From NCBI GenBank assembly GCA_905215395.1, contig CAJMQA010000122.1, positions 1 to 9,547 on the forward strand: 9,547 nt of DNA, given 5' to 3'. This document shows, piece after piece, positions 1-7,183 of this stretch. Each line of letters opens with the position of its first letter. The first letter of the stretch is position 1. The stretch comes from an uncultured bacterium (GTDB lineage: Bacteria > Bacteroidota > Bacteroidia > Bacteroidales > Marinifilaceae). The notes below the pieces were generated by a model, which did not search any database, was not told where the DNA came from, and worked only from the letters and a program-made list of their open reading frames with translations. The translations under genes were made by a program, and so were the position numbers.

Positions 1-936
1 GAAGATACGGGATATATGGCCAGGGCGGCTTTTATCATGGACCGGATGATGCACAAGATCGGATTACACGGAAAATCATTTATTCCATTGCTGATCGGTT
101 TCGGATGCAATGTACCGGCTATTATGGCTACACGTACATTGGAAAGCCGGCGCGACCGGATCATGACTATGCTGATTACTCCTTTTATGTCATGTAGTGC
201 CCGTTTGCCGGTGTATATTTTATTAGTATCTGCTTTTTTCCCGGTCTATCAGGGATTGGTGCTTTTGTCGATTTATCTGATCGGTATACTCTTGGCTATT
301 GCGACCTCTCTCTTGCTGAAGAAAACCTTATTTGCCAGGTCGTCTGATCCTTTTGTGATGGAATTGCCTCCCTACCGGATGCCGACCATGCGGAATACTA
401 CGATTCATATGTGGAATAAAGCCGGACAATATCTCAGAAAGATGGGGACGATCATTTTGTTCGCTTCGGTTTTAATCTGGGCTTTGGGATATTTTCCTTT
501 GCAGAGACCGGAAGAGCAGGGCGAACATCTTGAAAATTCATACATCGGCCGGATTGGGAAGACGATAGAACCGGTCATAGAACCACTTGGATTTGACTGG
601 AAGATGGGGGTGAGTATTGTTACCGGTTTGGCTGCTAAAGAGATTGTTGTCAGCACAATGGGTATCCTTTACCATGTCCCTGATGCGGAGGAAAACTCAC
701 AAAGTTTGATTGAAAGTATACAAAAACAAGAGGATAGCTTGGGACAGAAGGTATTTACCCCCTTGGTGGCTTATGGTTTTATGTTATTTATTCTGATTTA
801 TTTCCCTTGTATGGCAGTTATTGCAGCCATACGTAAAGAAGCCGGATGGAAATGGGCACTTTTTACCATTTTTTATACCACGGCTCTGGCTTGGGTGGTT
901 TCATTCTGCGTATACCAGATAGGAAGTTTATTGTGA
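1..936 (+). CDS. feoB: Ferrous iron transport protein B, C-terminal part (5' end outside window)
   Basis: This is the membrane half of FeoB, the inner-membrane Fe(II) permease. The reading frame is open from base 1 (E-D-T-G-Y-M-A-R), so the gene starts upstream and the GTPase domain is not visible; 311 residues are seen. Counting from the Met at base 16, the sequence shows the first Gate motif GFGCNVPAIMATRTL (residues 28-42), the family motif MSCSARLPVY (58-67), and the second Gate segment GLAAKEIVVSTMGILY (204-219). A PCMA motif with a conserved Cys follows near 264, before the last membrane helices. Hydrophobic helices are visible at about 65-101, 143-161, 252-272 and 279-302. In the family, the Gate repeats form the pore and conserved cysteines line the iron path. 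The stop at 934-936 is one base from the next start codon, so both genes are surely co-transcribed. Whether FeoA is fused upstream cannot be seen. Confidence 0.97.
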   Translation, partial: EDTGYMARAAFIMDRMMHKIGLHGKSFIPLLIGFGCNVPAIMATRTLESRRDRIMTMLITPFMSCSARLPVYILLVSAFFPVYQGLVLLSIYLIGILLAIATSLLLKKTLFARSSDPFVMELPPYRMPTMRNTTIHMWNKAGQYLRKMGTIILFASVLIWALGYFPLQRPEEQGEHLENSYIGRIGKTIEPVIEPLGFDWKMGVSIVTGLAAKEIVVSTMGILYHVPDAEENSQSLIESIQKQEDSLGQKVFTPLVAYGFMLFILIYFPCMAVIAAIRKEAGWKWALFTIFYTTALAWVVSFCVYQIGSLL

Positions 937-937
937 T

Positions 938-1126
938 ATGATACAGGACATCATTGTTTATCTTATTATTGCTTTGGCTTTGGGAGGAGCTATCAGATAT
1001 GGCTGGCGGAAGTTAAAGGCTTTGAAAAATAAAAATACTGTCAGTGCTTGTAGAGATTGTCCTTTGAGAAAAAATTGCCATAAAAAAATACCCGGACAAA
1101 ATGATTGTCCGGGTTGTTGCGAATGA
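938..1126 (+). CDS. FeoB-associated cysteine-rich membrane protein
   Basis: A 62-residue protein with one N-terminal membrane helix (about residues 4-20), then a basic stretch (R20 to K32), then a short tail carrying six cysteines (38, 41, 47, 57, 60, 61) in a C-x2-C-x5-C-x9-C-x2-C-C pattern. This architecture and its position directly after feoB match the FeoB-associated Cys-rich membrane protein family (PF12669). It probably sits in the inner membrane with the Cys tail in the cytoplasm, where it could bind iron or assist FeoB; that role is inference, since the family is poorly characterised. Only base 937 separates it from the feoB stop. The last codons (residues 52-59) coincide with a perfect inverted repeat that appears to end transcription of the opposing gene, and its stop codon is one base from that gene's stop. 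Confidence 0.9.
   Translation: MIQDIIVYLIIALALGGAIRYGWRKLKALKNKNTVSACRDCPLRKNCHKKIPGQNDCPGCCE
1082..1114 (-). terminator. Intrinsic terminator of the leftward operon, inside the Cys-rich gene
   Basis: Bases 1091-1099 (CCCGGACAA) and 1105-1113 (TTGTCCGGG) form a perfect 9-bp stem, extended by an A-T pair at 1090/1114, around a 5-base loop. Read on the minus strand, the stem is followed after two bases by seven T residues (complement of the A run at 1082-1088), the classic form of a rho-independent terminator. On the plus strand the stem is followed only by TTGTTGCG, a weak U tract. It lies about 14 bases past the stop of the leftward unknown gene at 1128. It should therefore end that transcript about 46 bases into the antisense of the Cys-rich gene. 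Confidence 0.8.
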
Positions 1127-1127
1127 A

Positions 1128-1874
1128 TCAGAAAAGCTTCAGGGTAATACTTTCTGCTTCTTTTCGTCTTCGTATTTTTTCTTTTTCTCCTCTGCGGAAT
1201 ACGTATACTAAACCGTATTCTTCACACATGTATCTTTTTTCTTCTTCGTCCTTGACTCCCTCAAAGTAACGCTCCACTTCGTTCCATACTTCCAGGATTA
1301 AGGCATCTGCATCATCACGGTATTGAGCGACATTTCCGCTTTCCCGGGCGGAGTTATTCTGGAATTGTTTCTGTCGCATATAGTTCTCCCGGAAATTTTC
1401 ATAATTTACCTTTACCAAAGCTATGGAAGGACAATAAATGGGATTCCCACCTCCGCTGCTGATCCGGCTCTGCTCTCCCGTAATCAGTTTTTCTCCCCAT
1501 TGTAACAGATCCTGTTCCGTTAATAAGGAGGGGACTTTGGAACTTGTCTCATCCAGTCCATAGAAACTACGTGCTGAAGGTTTCAGTTCTCCTCTGGCTA
1601 TACAGAAGTTCAGCACTTGTATGAAATGAGAAATATAAAGCCTGGCTTTTTTTGTATAGTCTGAAAATTTCTGACTGTTATCGGATTGTTTTTCACGAGC
1701 TATTTTGGAGTTGGTGATAGCAACTTCAAATTTAGGTAAGAAAAACTCTATCTTCTGTTTTAAAGCAAAAGGGTATGCAATTGTGTCTATTTCAAGATTC
1801 TGGCCTTTCTTCAAAGCTGCTTTTAATGCCCTGATCCTCGCTGCATCTGTATTTGGTAATCTTCTGTAAGGCAT
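1128..1874 (-). CDS. Conserved-looking hypothetical protein, 248 aa
   Basis: I do not recognise a characterised domain. The protein starts MPYRRLPNTDAARIRALKAA and has no signal peptide or membrane helix, so it is probably cytoplasmic. It is rich in charged residues and looks mostly helical up to about residue 100. A less regular middle follows (SFYGLDETSS at 103-112, then a Gly/Ser-rich turn SSGGGNP at 139-145). A helical, Gln/Asn-rich stretch spans about 158-205, and a highly basic C-terminal helix (RRGEKEKIRRRKEAES) about 227-242. The basic termini would allow nucleic-acid binding, but nothing proves it. Codon use and composition resemble the neighbours, and the long open frame makes it a real gene. 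A promoter-like box lies 38 bases upstream and a good terminator downstream, so it may be expressed alone as well as by read-through from the lytic transglycosylase gene. The '-NTD-AAR-RALK-' start has the look of a Bacteroidales-restricted family. Confidence 0.85.
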   Translation of the reverse strand: MPYRRLPNTDAARIRALKAALKKGQNLEIDTIAYPFALKQKIEFFLPKFEVAITNSKIAREKQSDNSQKFSDYTKKARLYISHFIQVLNFCIARGELKPSARSFYGLDETSSKVPSLLTEQDLLQWGEKLITGEQSRISSGGGNPIYCPSIALVKVNYENFRENYMRQKQFQNNSARESGNVAQYRDDADALILEVWNEVERYFEGVKDEEEKRYMCEEYGLVYVFRRGEKEKIRRRKEAESITLKLF

Positions 1875-1911
1875 GAGCTTATACTTTTAAAAAACGATAA
1901 TTAATGTTTTG

Positions 1912-1919
1912 CGAAGATA
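1912..1919 (-). promoter_or_regulatory. Probable -7 promoter element for the 248-aa unknown gene
   Basis: The minus strand reads TATCTTCG, matching the Bacteroidota -7 consensus TAnnTTTG at all but one fixed position. A T-rich stretch and a TTGG/TTTG sequence (about 1935-1945) lie upstream at roughly -33 distance. Transcription would start near 1907, giving a leader of about 30 bases. The gap 1875-1975 contains no terminator after the upstream gene, so this would be an additional internal promoter. Confidence 0.5.
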
Positions 1920-1975
1920 TGGAAAAAAAACAGACAAACCAATATTCGTATGTGAGTTTTTTCGCTTTTTTGCTC

Positions 1976-3364
1976 CTATTGCTTGATATTCTTATAGTTG
2001 TTGTAGGTGTCCAATACTGATTGAACATATTTGTAGGTTTGAACACCGTTACAGTAACCGTTTTTTGCGACGGGATCCCGGTAATATTCCGGTTTGTTTT
2101 TATGCAGAATATAGAAGTCAACATTGTTGTCCCAGACATTGGGATTTTTCCCGTATTTCTGGGCCAGGCGTATGGCGTCAAGAACGTGCCCTGCCCCGGC
2201 ATTGTAGGAGGCCAGTATGAATTTTACCCGTTCGGTGGAATCAATAGGAAAGACAGAAAAATATTTATCTAGATATTTTAGGTATTCTACTCCGACATAT
2301 ACATTACTATCGGGTTGGAAATAGTCGGTGACTTTAAATTGATCTGCTGTTTCCGGAATGACCTGCATAAGTCCGTAAGCTCCGACTTCAGATTCTGCTT
2401 CCGGATTGAATTGGGATTCTGTATATACGAGAGCAGCTAGTAAACGCCAGTCCCAGTTTAATTTCTGACTTTCTTTTTTCAGCAGTTGGTCGAATACAGA
2501 GATGTCCCCTTTCTTTATCAAAGCGTATTTGGAGGTATGGTGGGGGACCAGAGGTCGGTTTCTGAAATACCGGTTATACAGGTAATTCAGTTTTCCGCTT
2601 TTGCGTATTTGCTTCAGCCAGGCATCTATTTCTGCTGTTAAAAGTTTAGCTTCCGGTTTAGTAGCCCAGGAAACAGCTATATCACCTTTTAGCTTAAAAG
2701 AATAATCGATGTTATTCATCGAATAGCTGGAAGCTTGGGCAATGTTTTCGTCTATGACCGTATAGTCGATTTCACCTGTTTCTACCAGATGGATTAACTC
2801 CTCGTAGGAATAATGCTCTATCTCTGTGATATAAATGTGGATGTTCAGGGAGTCCTGTATTTGTTGTAAAACTTTTTTATAGGAGGAGGCGCTTTTGGAG
2901 ATAAAAATTTCTTTACCATCCAGTTCCGAATGATTTTGTATGGGAGCACTTTCTTTATGACGTACCAATACTTCGTCTGTCTTAAAAAAAGGTTGGCTGA
3001 AACTGAGCCGTTCTTTGCGTTCCGGGGTAGGGGTCAGACTGACTGCCAGCAGGTCGAAAAAACCTTCTTGCAATCTGTGGATGGCAGTATCAATATTATT
3101 GTTTACTTCAATAATCCGGAGTTTTACTCCCAGGTATTCGGCAAAATCCTGTGCCAGATCATAATGAAAACCCCGGGTAATTCCCCGGTAAACATAGTAG
3201 TCTGTTGTATTGTAAAAGGTAGATATATCCAGAGTGCCTCTTATCATGATTTTTTCCAGAACCGAAGATTCCGGTAGGATCATTGCTGTTTTTTCTTCTT
3301 TACCGGAATTACAGGCACAGCAAAGAAAAATAGCTACATATATGGCTACCTTTTGAATTGACAT
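1976..3364 (-). CDS. mltF: MltF-type lipoprotein: solute-binding domain plus lytic transglycosylase
   Basis: A two-domain, 462-residue envelope protein that should cleave peptidoglycan glycan strands to 1,6-anhydromuramyl products. Residues 1-17 form a hydrophobic signal ending CCA-C18, a probable lipoprotein site although the -3 residue is Cys rather than Leu. Residues about 40-268 match a type 3 solute-binding domain (RGTLDISTFY near 42; GFHYDLAQDFAEYLGVKL at 65-82; DLLAVSLTPTPERKERLSFS at 104-123). Residues about 288-455 form the SLT domain, with catalytic Glu316 in YTESQFNP, GAYGLMQVIPETA (328-340) and ASYNAGAGHV (385-394). All key motifs of an active enzyme are present. This order is that of the MltF family, where the binding domain regulates the enzyme and does not serve an ABC transporter; no ABC permease or ATPase is nearby. 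The start lies 41 bases after the porin-like gene's stop on the same strand, so the two are probably co-transcribed. The gene ends with TAG at 1976-1978. Confidence 0.93.
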   Translation of the reverse strand: MSIQKVAIYVAIFLCCACNSGKEEKTAMILPESSVLEKIMIRGTLDISTFYNTTDYYVYRGITRGFHYDLAQDFAEYLGVKLRIIEVNNNIDTAIHRLQEGFFDLLAVSLTPTPERKERLSFSQPFFKTDEVLVRHKESAPIQNHSELDGKEIFISKSASSYKKVLQQIQDSLNIHIYITEIEHYSYEELIHLVETGEIDYTVIDENIAQASSYSMNNIDYSFKLKGDIAVSWATKPEAKLLTAEIDAWLKQIRKSGKLNYLYNRYFRNRPLVPHHTSKYALIKKGDISVFDQLLKKESQKLNWDWRLLAALVYTESQFNPEAESEVGAYGLMQVIPETADQFKVTDYFQPDSNVYVGVEYLKYLDKYFSVFPIDSTERVKFILASYNAGAGHVLDAIRLAQKYGKNPNVWDNNVDFYILHKNKPEYYRDPVAKNGYCNGVQTYKYVQSVLDTYNNYKNIKQ

Positions 3365-3405
3365 TGGGTAAAATTACGAAAAATTCTGGGAAGTCAAATG
3401 AGGGA

Positions 3406-5376
3406 TCAATTAAAAAAATCCCACTTGATTCCAAATTTCAACATGGCCGGATTGATCGGATAGTTCATAGCACTGAATAAATTGCCGTGGTCTTTCAGCA
3501 AATAATTCAGATGTTCATATTTGACGAAAATGTCTGCCCGTTTGATACGGATATCCAGGAATACATCGATTTTTGGATAATTCCCGGTTTTGAATTCCCG
3601 CTGATTATAGAACTGCATGATGGAAGGCATATAGTTGTCTGCGTAGAATTTGGTATTGTAAAATATGTCGAATCCAATCTGAAGGAATAGAGCTTTTTTG
3701 AACAGATGATTCTGATAATAGTTGTGTGAATAAACCGATACGGCAGGTAGGGAAAGAATATCCTCCTGGGTACTTTTCTGGAAATAGACATTCTGGTCAA
3801 AATAAAAATTACCCAAGCGGAAATTTTGTTTTGCCCAGGCAGTGAAAACCATTAATGTTTTACTGGTCTGTTGCGGCATTGCCGTTGTATCCAGGTAGAC
3901 ATAACTGAATATATTAGTGATACCTGCTCCTAAGTCAGTACGTAAGCGTTGGTTGACATATTGCCCGTCTACTTTGATGGTCTTGATGGCGTTAAAGTCG
4001 TTTTCCCAGATGTTGTGGTTACCTACATAGCGGGAAAAGAATGGATTTACGCTTTTTAATTCGATTGTTGCATTGGCTCTGAGATAAGAACTTCTGTCTT
4101 TTCGTAAAGCTTGTTGAATGTAGCCGTCAAATTTGAAATTTCCTGCATAATGGCCTAGCAAACACAGTCTTCCGGCTACATCGTATGTCAGCATGACATT
4201 AGTATCTACATTGAAAATACCGGCAGTGATATAGGTCCCCGAATATTTTGATTTTCCAAAAGTTTGAATACGATTGACAGAATCATAATCAGTCCGGTGG
4301 TCATAAACCTCATGTTTGAAATCCAGACCAGCATAAATGCCCGGAAGATACTTGTATTTAGGATGTTCATTCAAGACAAATTTGGCCGAGAGGTCATATA
4401 CGTGATTGATCACATGATCCAGGGTAGATACGCTATCTATATAGGTGTGCCGGTAAAAATCCAGAGGAACACTCTTTTCCTTAAAGCGGGTTTCATTTTC
4501 TTCCATTCTGAAGTTGAAAACAGCTTTGGCCGGATAGGTGTTGAATGTGTCGGTTGAGGTAGTGATCTCTTTGGCATTCCCGATGTTATACTGCCCCTGA
4601 ATCTGGAAGTTGGTATTTCTGTAATTGTTGGTAACATCTCCGCTGGAAATACGGACCGGTATATTTTCTGCTTTTTGATCGGTTGAGTCAGTAATGAACG
4701 CGAGGTCTTTTATACCTCCGTTTTCAGTGATGTGACCGTTGTTCTGATTCAGAAAAAGAGAGAAAGTGATTCTTTCTTTCTCATAGGTGGAAAACAAAGA
4801 GAAATTGTATGCCTTGGATTTTTGATTCATGTAACGTCCGTCACTGGAAATCAGATTGTAACGGATTCCGGCACTCCACCAGGGACGAATGTTCTGGACA
4901 TGCCATATGTCCAGCATATTTTCTGCTTTTCCTTTTCCTCCACCAGTGAAATATTTCAGACGTGTAAAAGGGGTGGTGGTATTGAAATTTAACATTTCTT
5001 CCGGTTTGAACAGGAAAGCCCGGATAGTAGTCAGTGGATAATAATCCTGAGCTGTTTCACGGTTGATGAACAAATTCGATTCATAGGGGGAAGGGAAATT
5101 TCCCAGATAGGTATTGGAAATACTCTTTTTAAAAATATAGTTATAGTTGTGAATACCGTCCAGAAGAGTGTCCAGAGGGATATCCTGTTTGTATACACCA
5201 TTACGTTCCCATTGCCAGGTGTAACGGAAATGAGGAACATTAGATTCCTTGACAGAGTCCTGGTCGTGCTCACGGTCTCTCTGCATATCCGGTGGCATTT
5301 CCGGGTCAAATTCACTTTGAGCCGGACAAACCAGGTGGAGTATTACAAATATGAATATGCCAATAAATTTTTTCAT
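3406..5376 (-). CDS. Putative outer-membrane porin (Porin_10 type)
   Basis: A 656-residue secreted beta-barrel protein. MKKFIGIFIFVILHLVCPAQ is a clear signal peptide, with cleavage likely around residue 19-20. A short, acidic, charged segment follows (about 21-46). The rest alternates aromatic-rich strands and polar turns, as in outer-membrane barrels. Blocks typical of the Bacteroidota 'putative porin' family (PF14121) are visible: FINRETAQDYYPLTTIRAFL (103-122), DIWHVQNIRPWWSAGIRYN (156-174) and SSDGRYMNQKSKAYNFSLF (177-195). The chain ends in aromatics (KFGIKWDFFN), compatible with BAM recognition. No TonB box or plug domain is seen, so it is not a SusC-type transporter. The substrate is unknown. 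The start is set by the signal peptide. A perfect -7 promoter box sits only 5 bases upstream of the ATG, so the leader must be extremely short. The gene heads the leftward operon with the MltF-type gene. Confidence 0.88.
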   Translation of the reverse strand: MKKFIGIFIFVILHLVCPAQSEFDPEMPPDMQRDREHDQDSVKESNVPHFRYTWQWERNGVYKQDIPLDTLLDGIHNYNYIFKKSISNTYLGNFPSPYESNLFINRETAQDYYPLTTIRAFLFKPEEMLNFNTTTPFTRLKYFTGGGKGKAENMLDIWHVQNIRPWWSAGIRYNLISSDGRYMNQKSKAYNFSLFSTYEKERITFSLFLNQNNGHITENGGIKDLAFITDSTDQKAENIPVRISSGDVTNNYRNTNFQIQGQYNIGNAKEITTSTDTFNTYPAKAVFNFRMEENETRFKEKSVPLDFYRHTYIDSVSTLDHVINHVYDLSAKFVLNEHPKYKYLPGIYAGLDFKHEVYDHRTDYDSVNRIQTFGKSKYSGTYITAGIFNVDTNVMLTYDVAGRLCLLGHYAGNFKFDGYIQQALRKDRSSYLRANATIELKSVNPFFSRYVGNHNIWENDFNAIKTIKVDGQYVNQRLRTDLGAGITNIFSYVYLDTTAMPQQTSKTLMVFTAWAKQNFRLGNFYFDQNVYFQKSTQEDILSLPAVSVYSHNYYQNHLFKKALFLQIGFDIFYNTKFYADNYMPSIMQFYNQREFKTGNYPKIDVFLDIRIKRADIFVKYEHLNYLLKDHGNLFSAMNYPINPAMLKFGIKWDFFN

Positions 5377-5381
5377 CGCTG

Positions 5382-5389
5382 CAAATATA
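5382..5389 (-). promoter_or_regulatory. -7 promoter element of the porin/MltF operon
   Basis: The minus strand reads TATATTTG, a perfect match to the Bacteroidota -7 consensus TAnnTTTG. A TTTA at 5411-5414 (minus strand) lies 21 bases upstream and could be a weak -33 element. Only five bases (CAGCG) separate the box from the porin ATG, so transcription would begin at or within a few bases of the start codon. Confidence 0.65.
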
Positions 5390-5419
5390 CGTAAACTTTT
5401 AAAACTCTCATAAATTACT

Positions 5420-5427
5420 TACTTTTG
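5420..5427 (+). promoter_or_regulatory. -7 promoter element of glnS
   Basis: TACTTTTG matches the Bacteroidota consensus TAnnTTTG at every fixed position. A T run at 5397-5400 lies 19 bases upstream as a weak -33 element. Transcription would start near 5431-5434, giving a leader of about 35 bases before the ATG at 5468. This placement also argues against translation starting at the in-frame TTG at 5432, which would be at the transcript's first base. The -33 regions of this promoter and the leftward porin promoter cross each other. Confidence 0.65.
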
Positions 5428-5467
5428 TCCCTTGGAAAAATGTTTTTTCCGAAGAAAGATTAATATT

Positions 5468-7180
5468 ATGGATAAAAATCAACAAGTTGTAGAACCGGAA
5501 GAGGAAGGAAAATCCTTGAATTTTATAGAGCAAATCATTGAAGAAGAGATTGCTGCAGGTAAGAACGGAGGTAAAGTTCATACCCGTTTCCCGCCGGAGC
5601 CCAATGGATATCTGCATATCGGACATGCGACGTCGATATGCCTGAATTTTGGCTTGGCTGCCAAATATCAGGGGGCATGTAATCTGCGTTTCGATGATAC
5701 AAATCCATCCAAGGAAGATGTAGAATTTACAGATGCTATTCAGGAAGATATAAAATGGCTGGGATTTCAGTGGGACGGAGAAGTGCATTATGCTTCGGAT
5801 TATTTTCAGCAATTGTACGATTGGGCTGAGCAAATGATTCTGGAAGGGAAAGCTTATGTCGACGATCAGTCGGCAGAAGAGATCAGTGCCGGAAGGAAAA
5901 CTATAACAGAACCTGGTGTGAACAGTCCCTACCGGAACCGTTCTGTTGAGGAAAATCTGGATTTGTTCCGCCGTATGAAAAATGGGGAGTTTGAAGAAGG
6001 TAGCCGGGTATTGCGGGCGAAAATCGATATGGCTGCTGCCAATATGCTGATGCGTGACCCGATTATGTATCGTATTATATATTGTAACCATCACCGTACG
6101 GGAGATCAGTGGTGTATTTACCCGATGTATGATTTCACACATGGACAGAGTGATTATCTGGAAGGAATAACCCATTCCATCTGTACACTGGAATTTGAAA
6201 TTCATCGTCCGCTTTACAATTGGTTTCTGGATCAACTGACCCATACGGAATATCGGCCGCGGCAGATTGAATTTGCACGCCGTAATCTGAACTATACGGT
6301 GATGAGCAAACGTCGTTTGCTGGAACTGGTTCAGAAAAAATATGTTGCAGGCTGGGATGATCCCCGAATGCCGACCATCTGTGGCTTAAGGCGCAGAGGA
6401 TATACTCCTGAGTCCATCCGTATGTTTGCCGAAAAAGTGGGGGTTGCCCGCAGAGAGATCGTTGTGGATATGGCTTTGTTGGAATATTGTGTCCGGGAAC
6501 ATCTGAATAAAGTGGCTCCGCGGGTAATGGCGGTGCTGGATCCTGTAAAAGTTGTACTCGATAACTATCCTGTTGGTAAAACAGAATATATGGAGATTGA
6601 AAATAATCCGGAAGATGAGACTGCCGGAACCCGGCAGGTTGCTTTCTCGGGCGAGATTTATATTGAGCGGGATGATTTTATGGAGGATGCTCCGAAGAAA
6701 TTTTTCCGCTTGACACCGGGACAGGAGGTACGCCTGAAAGGAGCATACATCATAAAATGTACGGGAGTAGAAAAAGATGCCGACGGGAATATTTCGGTGA
6801 TCCATTGTTCCTATGATCCGGATTCCCGAAGTGGGAGTGGTTCCGAAGCCAGTAACCGGAAGGTGAAAGGAACCTTGCATTGGGTGTCTGCTGCAGATGC
6901 TATAAATGCAGAGGTGCGCTTGTACGACCGTTTGTTTAAGGATGAAGATCCTGCAGGACATAAAGATGTGGATTTTAAAGAGTTTATCAATGAAGATTCC
7001 CTGAAGGTTTTGAAAAATTGTAAGCTGGAATCGGGTTTGAAATCTGTAAAAGCCGGAGATCGTTTTCAATTCCAACGTCTTGGCTATTTCTGTGTAGATC
7101 CTGATTCAACAGAAAATACTTTAATATTTAATAAAACAGTAGGATTGAAAGATACCTGGGCTAAAGCCCAAAAATCATAA
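5468..7180 (+). CDS. glnS: Glutaminyl-tRNA synthetase
   Basis: This 570-residue class I synthetase charges tRNA-Gln with glutamine in the cytoplasm. Numbering from the ATG at 5468, the ATP-binding HIGH motif lies in PPEPNGYLHIGH (42-53), and the second signature is VMSKR (278-282), the GlnRS form of KMSKS. ICTLEFEIHRPLYNWFLDQL (238-257) is typical of GlnRS. From about 356 to 556 comes the two-part beta-barrel anticodon-binding region, including GTLHWVSAADAINAEVRLYD (468-487). Bacterial GluRS has a helical anticodon domain instead, so this is GlnRS and not GluRS. The length is near the usual 550-580. An in-frame TTG at 5432 would add 12 residues, but the promoter position and the normal N-terminus favour the ATG. 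Presence of GlnRS implies direct charging of tRNA-Gln without obligatory amidation by GatCAB. The yitT-like gene follows after 3 bases and is surely in the same transcript. Confidence 0.97.
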   Translation: MDKNQQVVEPEEEGKSLNFIEQIIEEEIAAGKNGGKVHTRFPPEPNGYLHIGHATSICLNFGLAAKYQGACNLRFDDTNPSKEDVEFTDAIQEDIKWLGFQWDGEVHYASDYFQQLYDWAEQMILEGKAYVDDQSAEEISAGRKTITEPGVNSPYRNRSVEENLDLFRRMKNGEFEEGSRVLRAKIDMAAANMLMRDPIMYRIIYCNHHRTGDQWCIYPMYDFTHGQSDYLEGITHSICTLEFEIHRPLYNWFLDQLTHTEYRPRQIEFARRNLNYTVMSKRRLLELVQKKYVAGWDDPRMPTICGLRRRGYTPESIRMFAEKVGVARREIVVDMALLEYCVREHLNKVAPRVMAVLDPVKVVLDNYPVGKTEYMEIENNPEDETAGTRQVAFSGEIYIERDDFMEDAPKKFFRLTPGQEVRLKGAYIIKCTGVEKDADGNISVIHCSYDPDSRSGSGSEASNRKVKGTLHWVSAADAINAEVRLYDRLFKDEDPAGHKDVDFKEFINEDSLKVLKNCKLESGLKSVKAGDRFQFQRLGYFCVDPDSTENTLIFNKTVGLKDTWAKAQKS

Positions 7181-7183
7181 ATT

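Noticed and set aside
3170..3190. Near-repeat CCGGGTAA / CCGGTAA inside the MltF-type gene
   Set aside because: It falls within coding sequence for the binding domain (YRGITRGF), where repeated Arg-Gly codons explain it. It is too short to be a repeat element.
5432..5467. TTG start adding 12 residues (MEKCFFRRKINI) to GlnS
   Set aside because: The TTG lies at the expected transcription start site, directly after the -7 box, and the added residues are unlike GlnRS N-termini. The ATG at 5468 is better.
5408..6244. A 278-codon open frame on the minus strand opposite the glnS start
   Set aside because: It covers the HIGH-motif half of glnS and the promoter region. Its translation shows no recognisable motif and has the composition expected from the antisense of a conserved gene.
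6386..7075. A 229-codon minus-strand frame opposite the glnS anticodon-binding region
   Set aside because: It is a shadow of glnS, with no promoter-like box at its start and no family resemblance.
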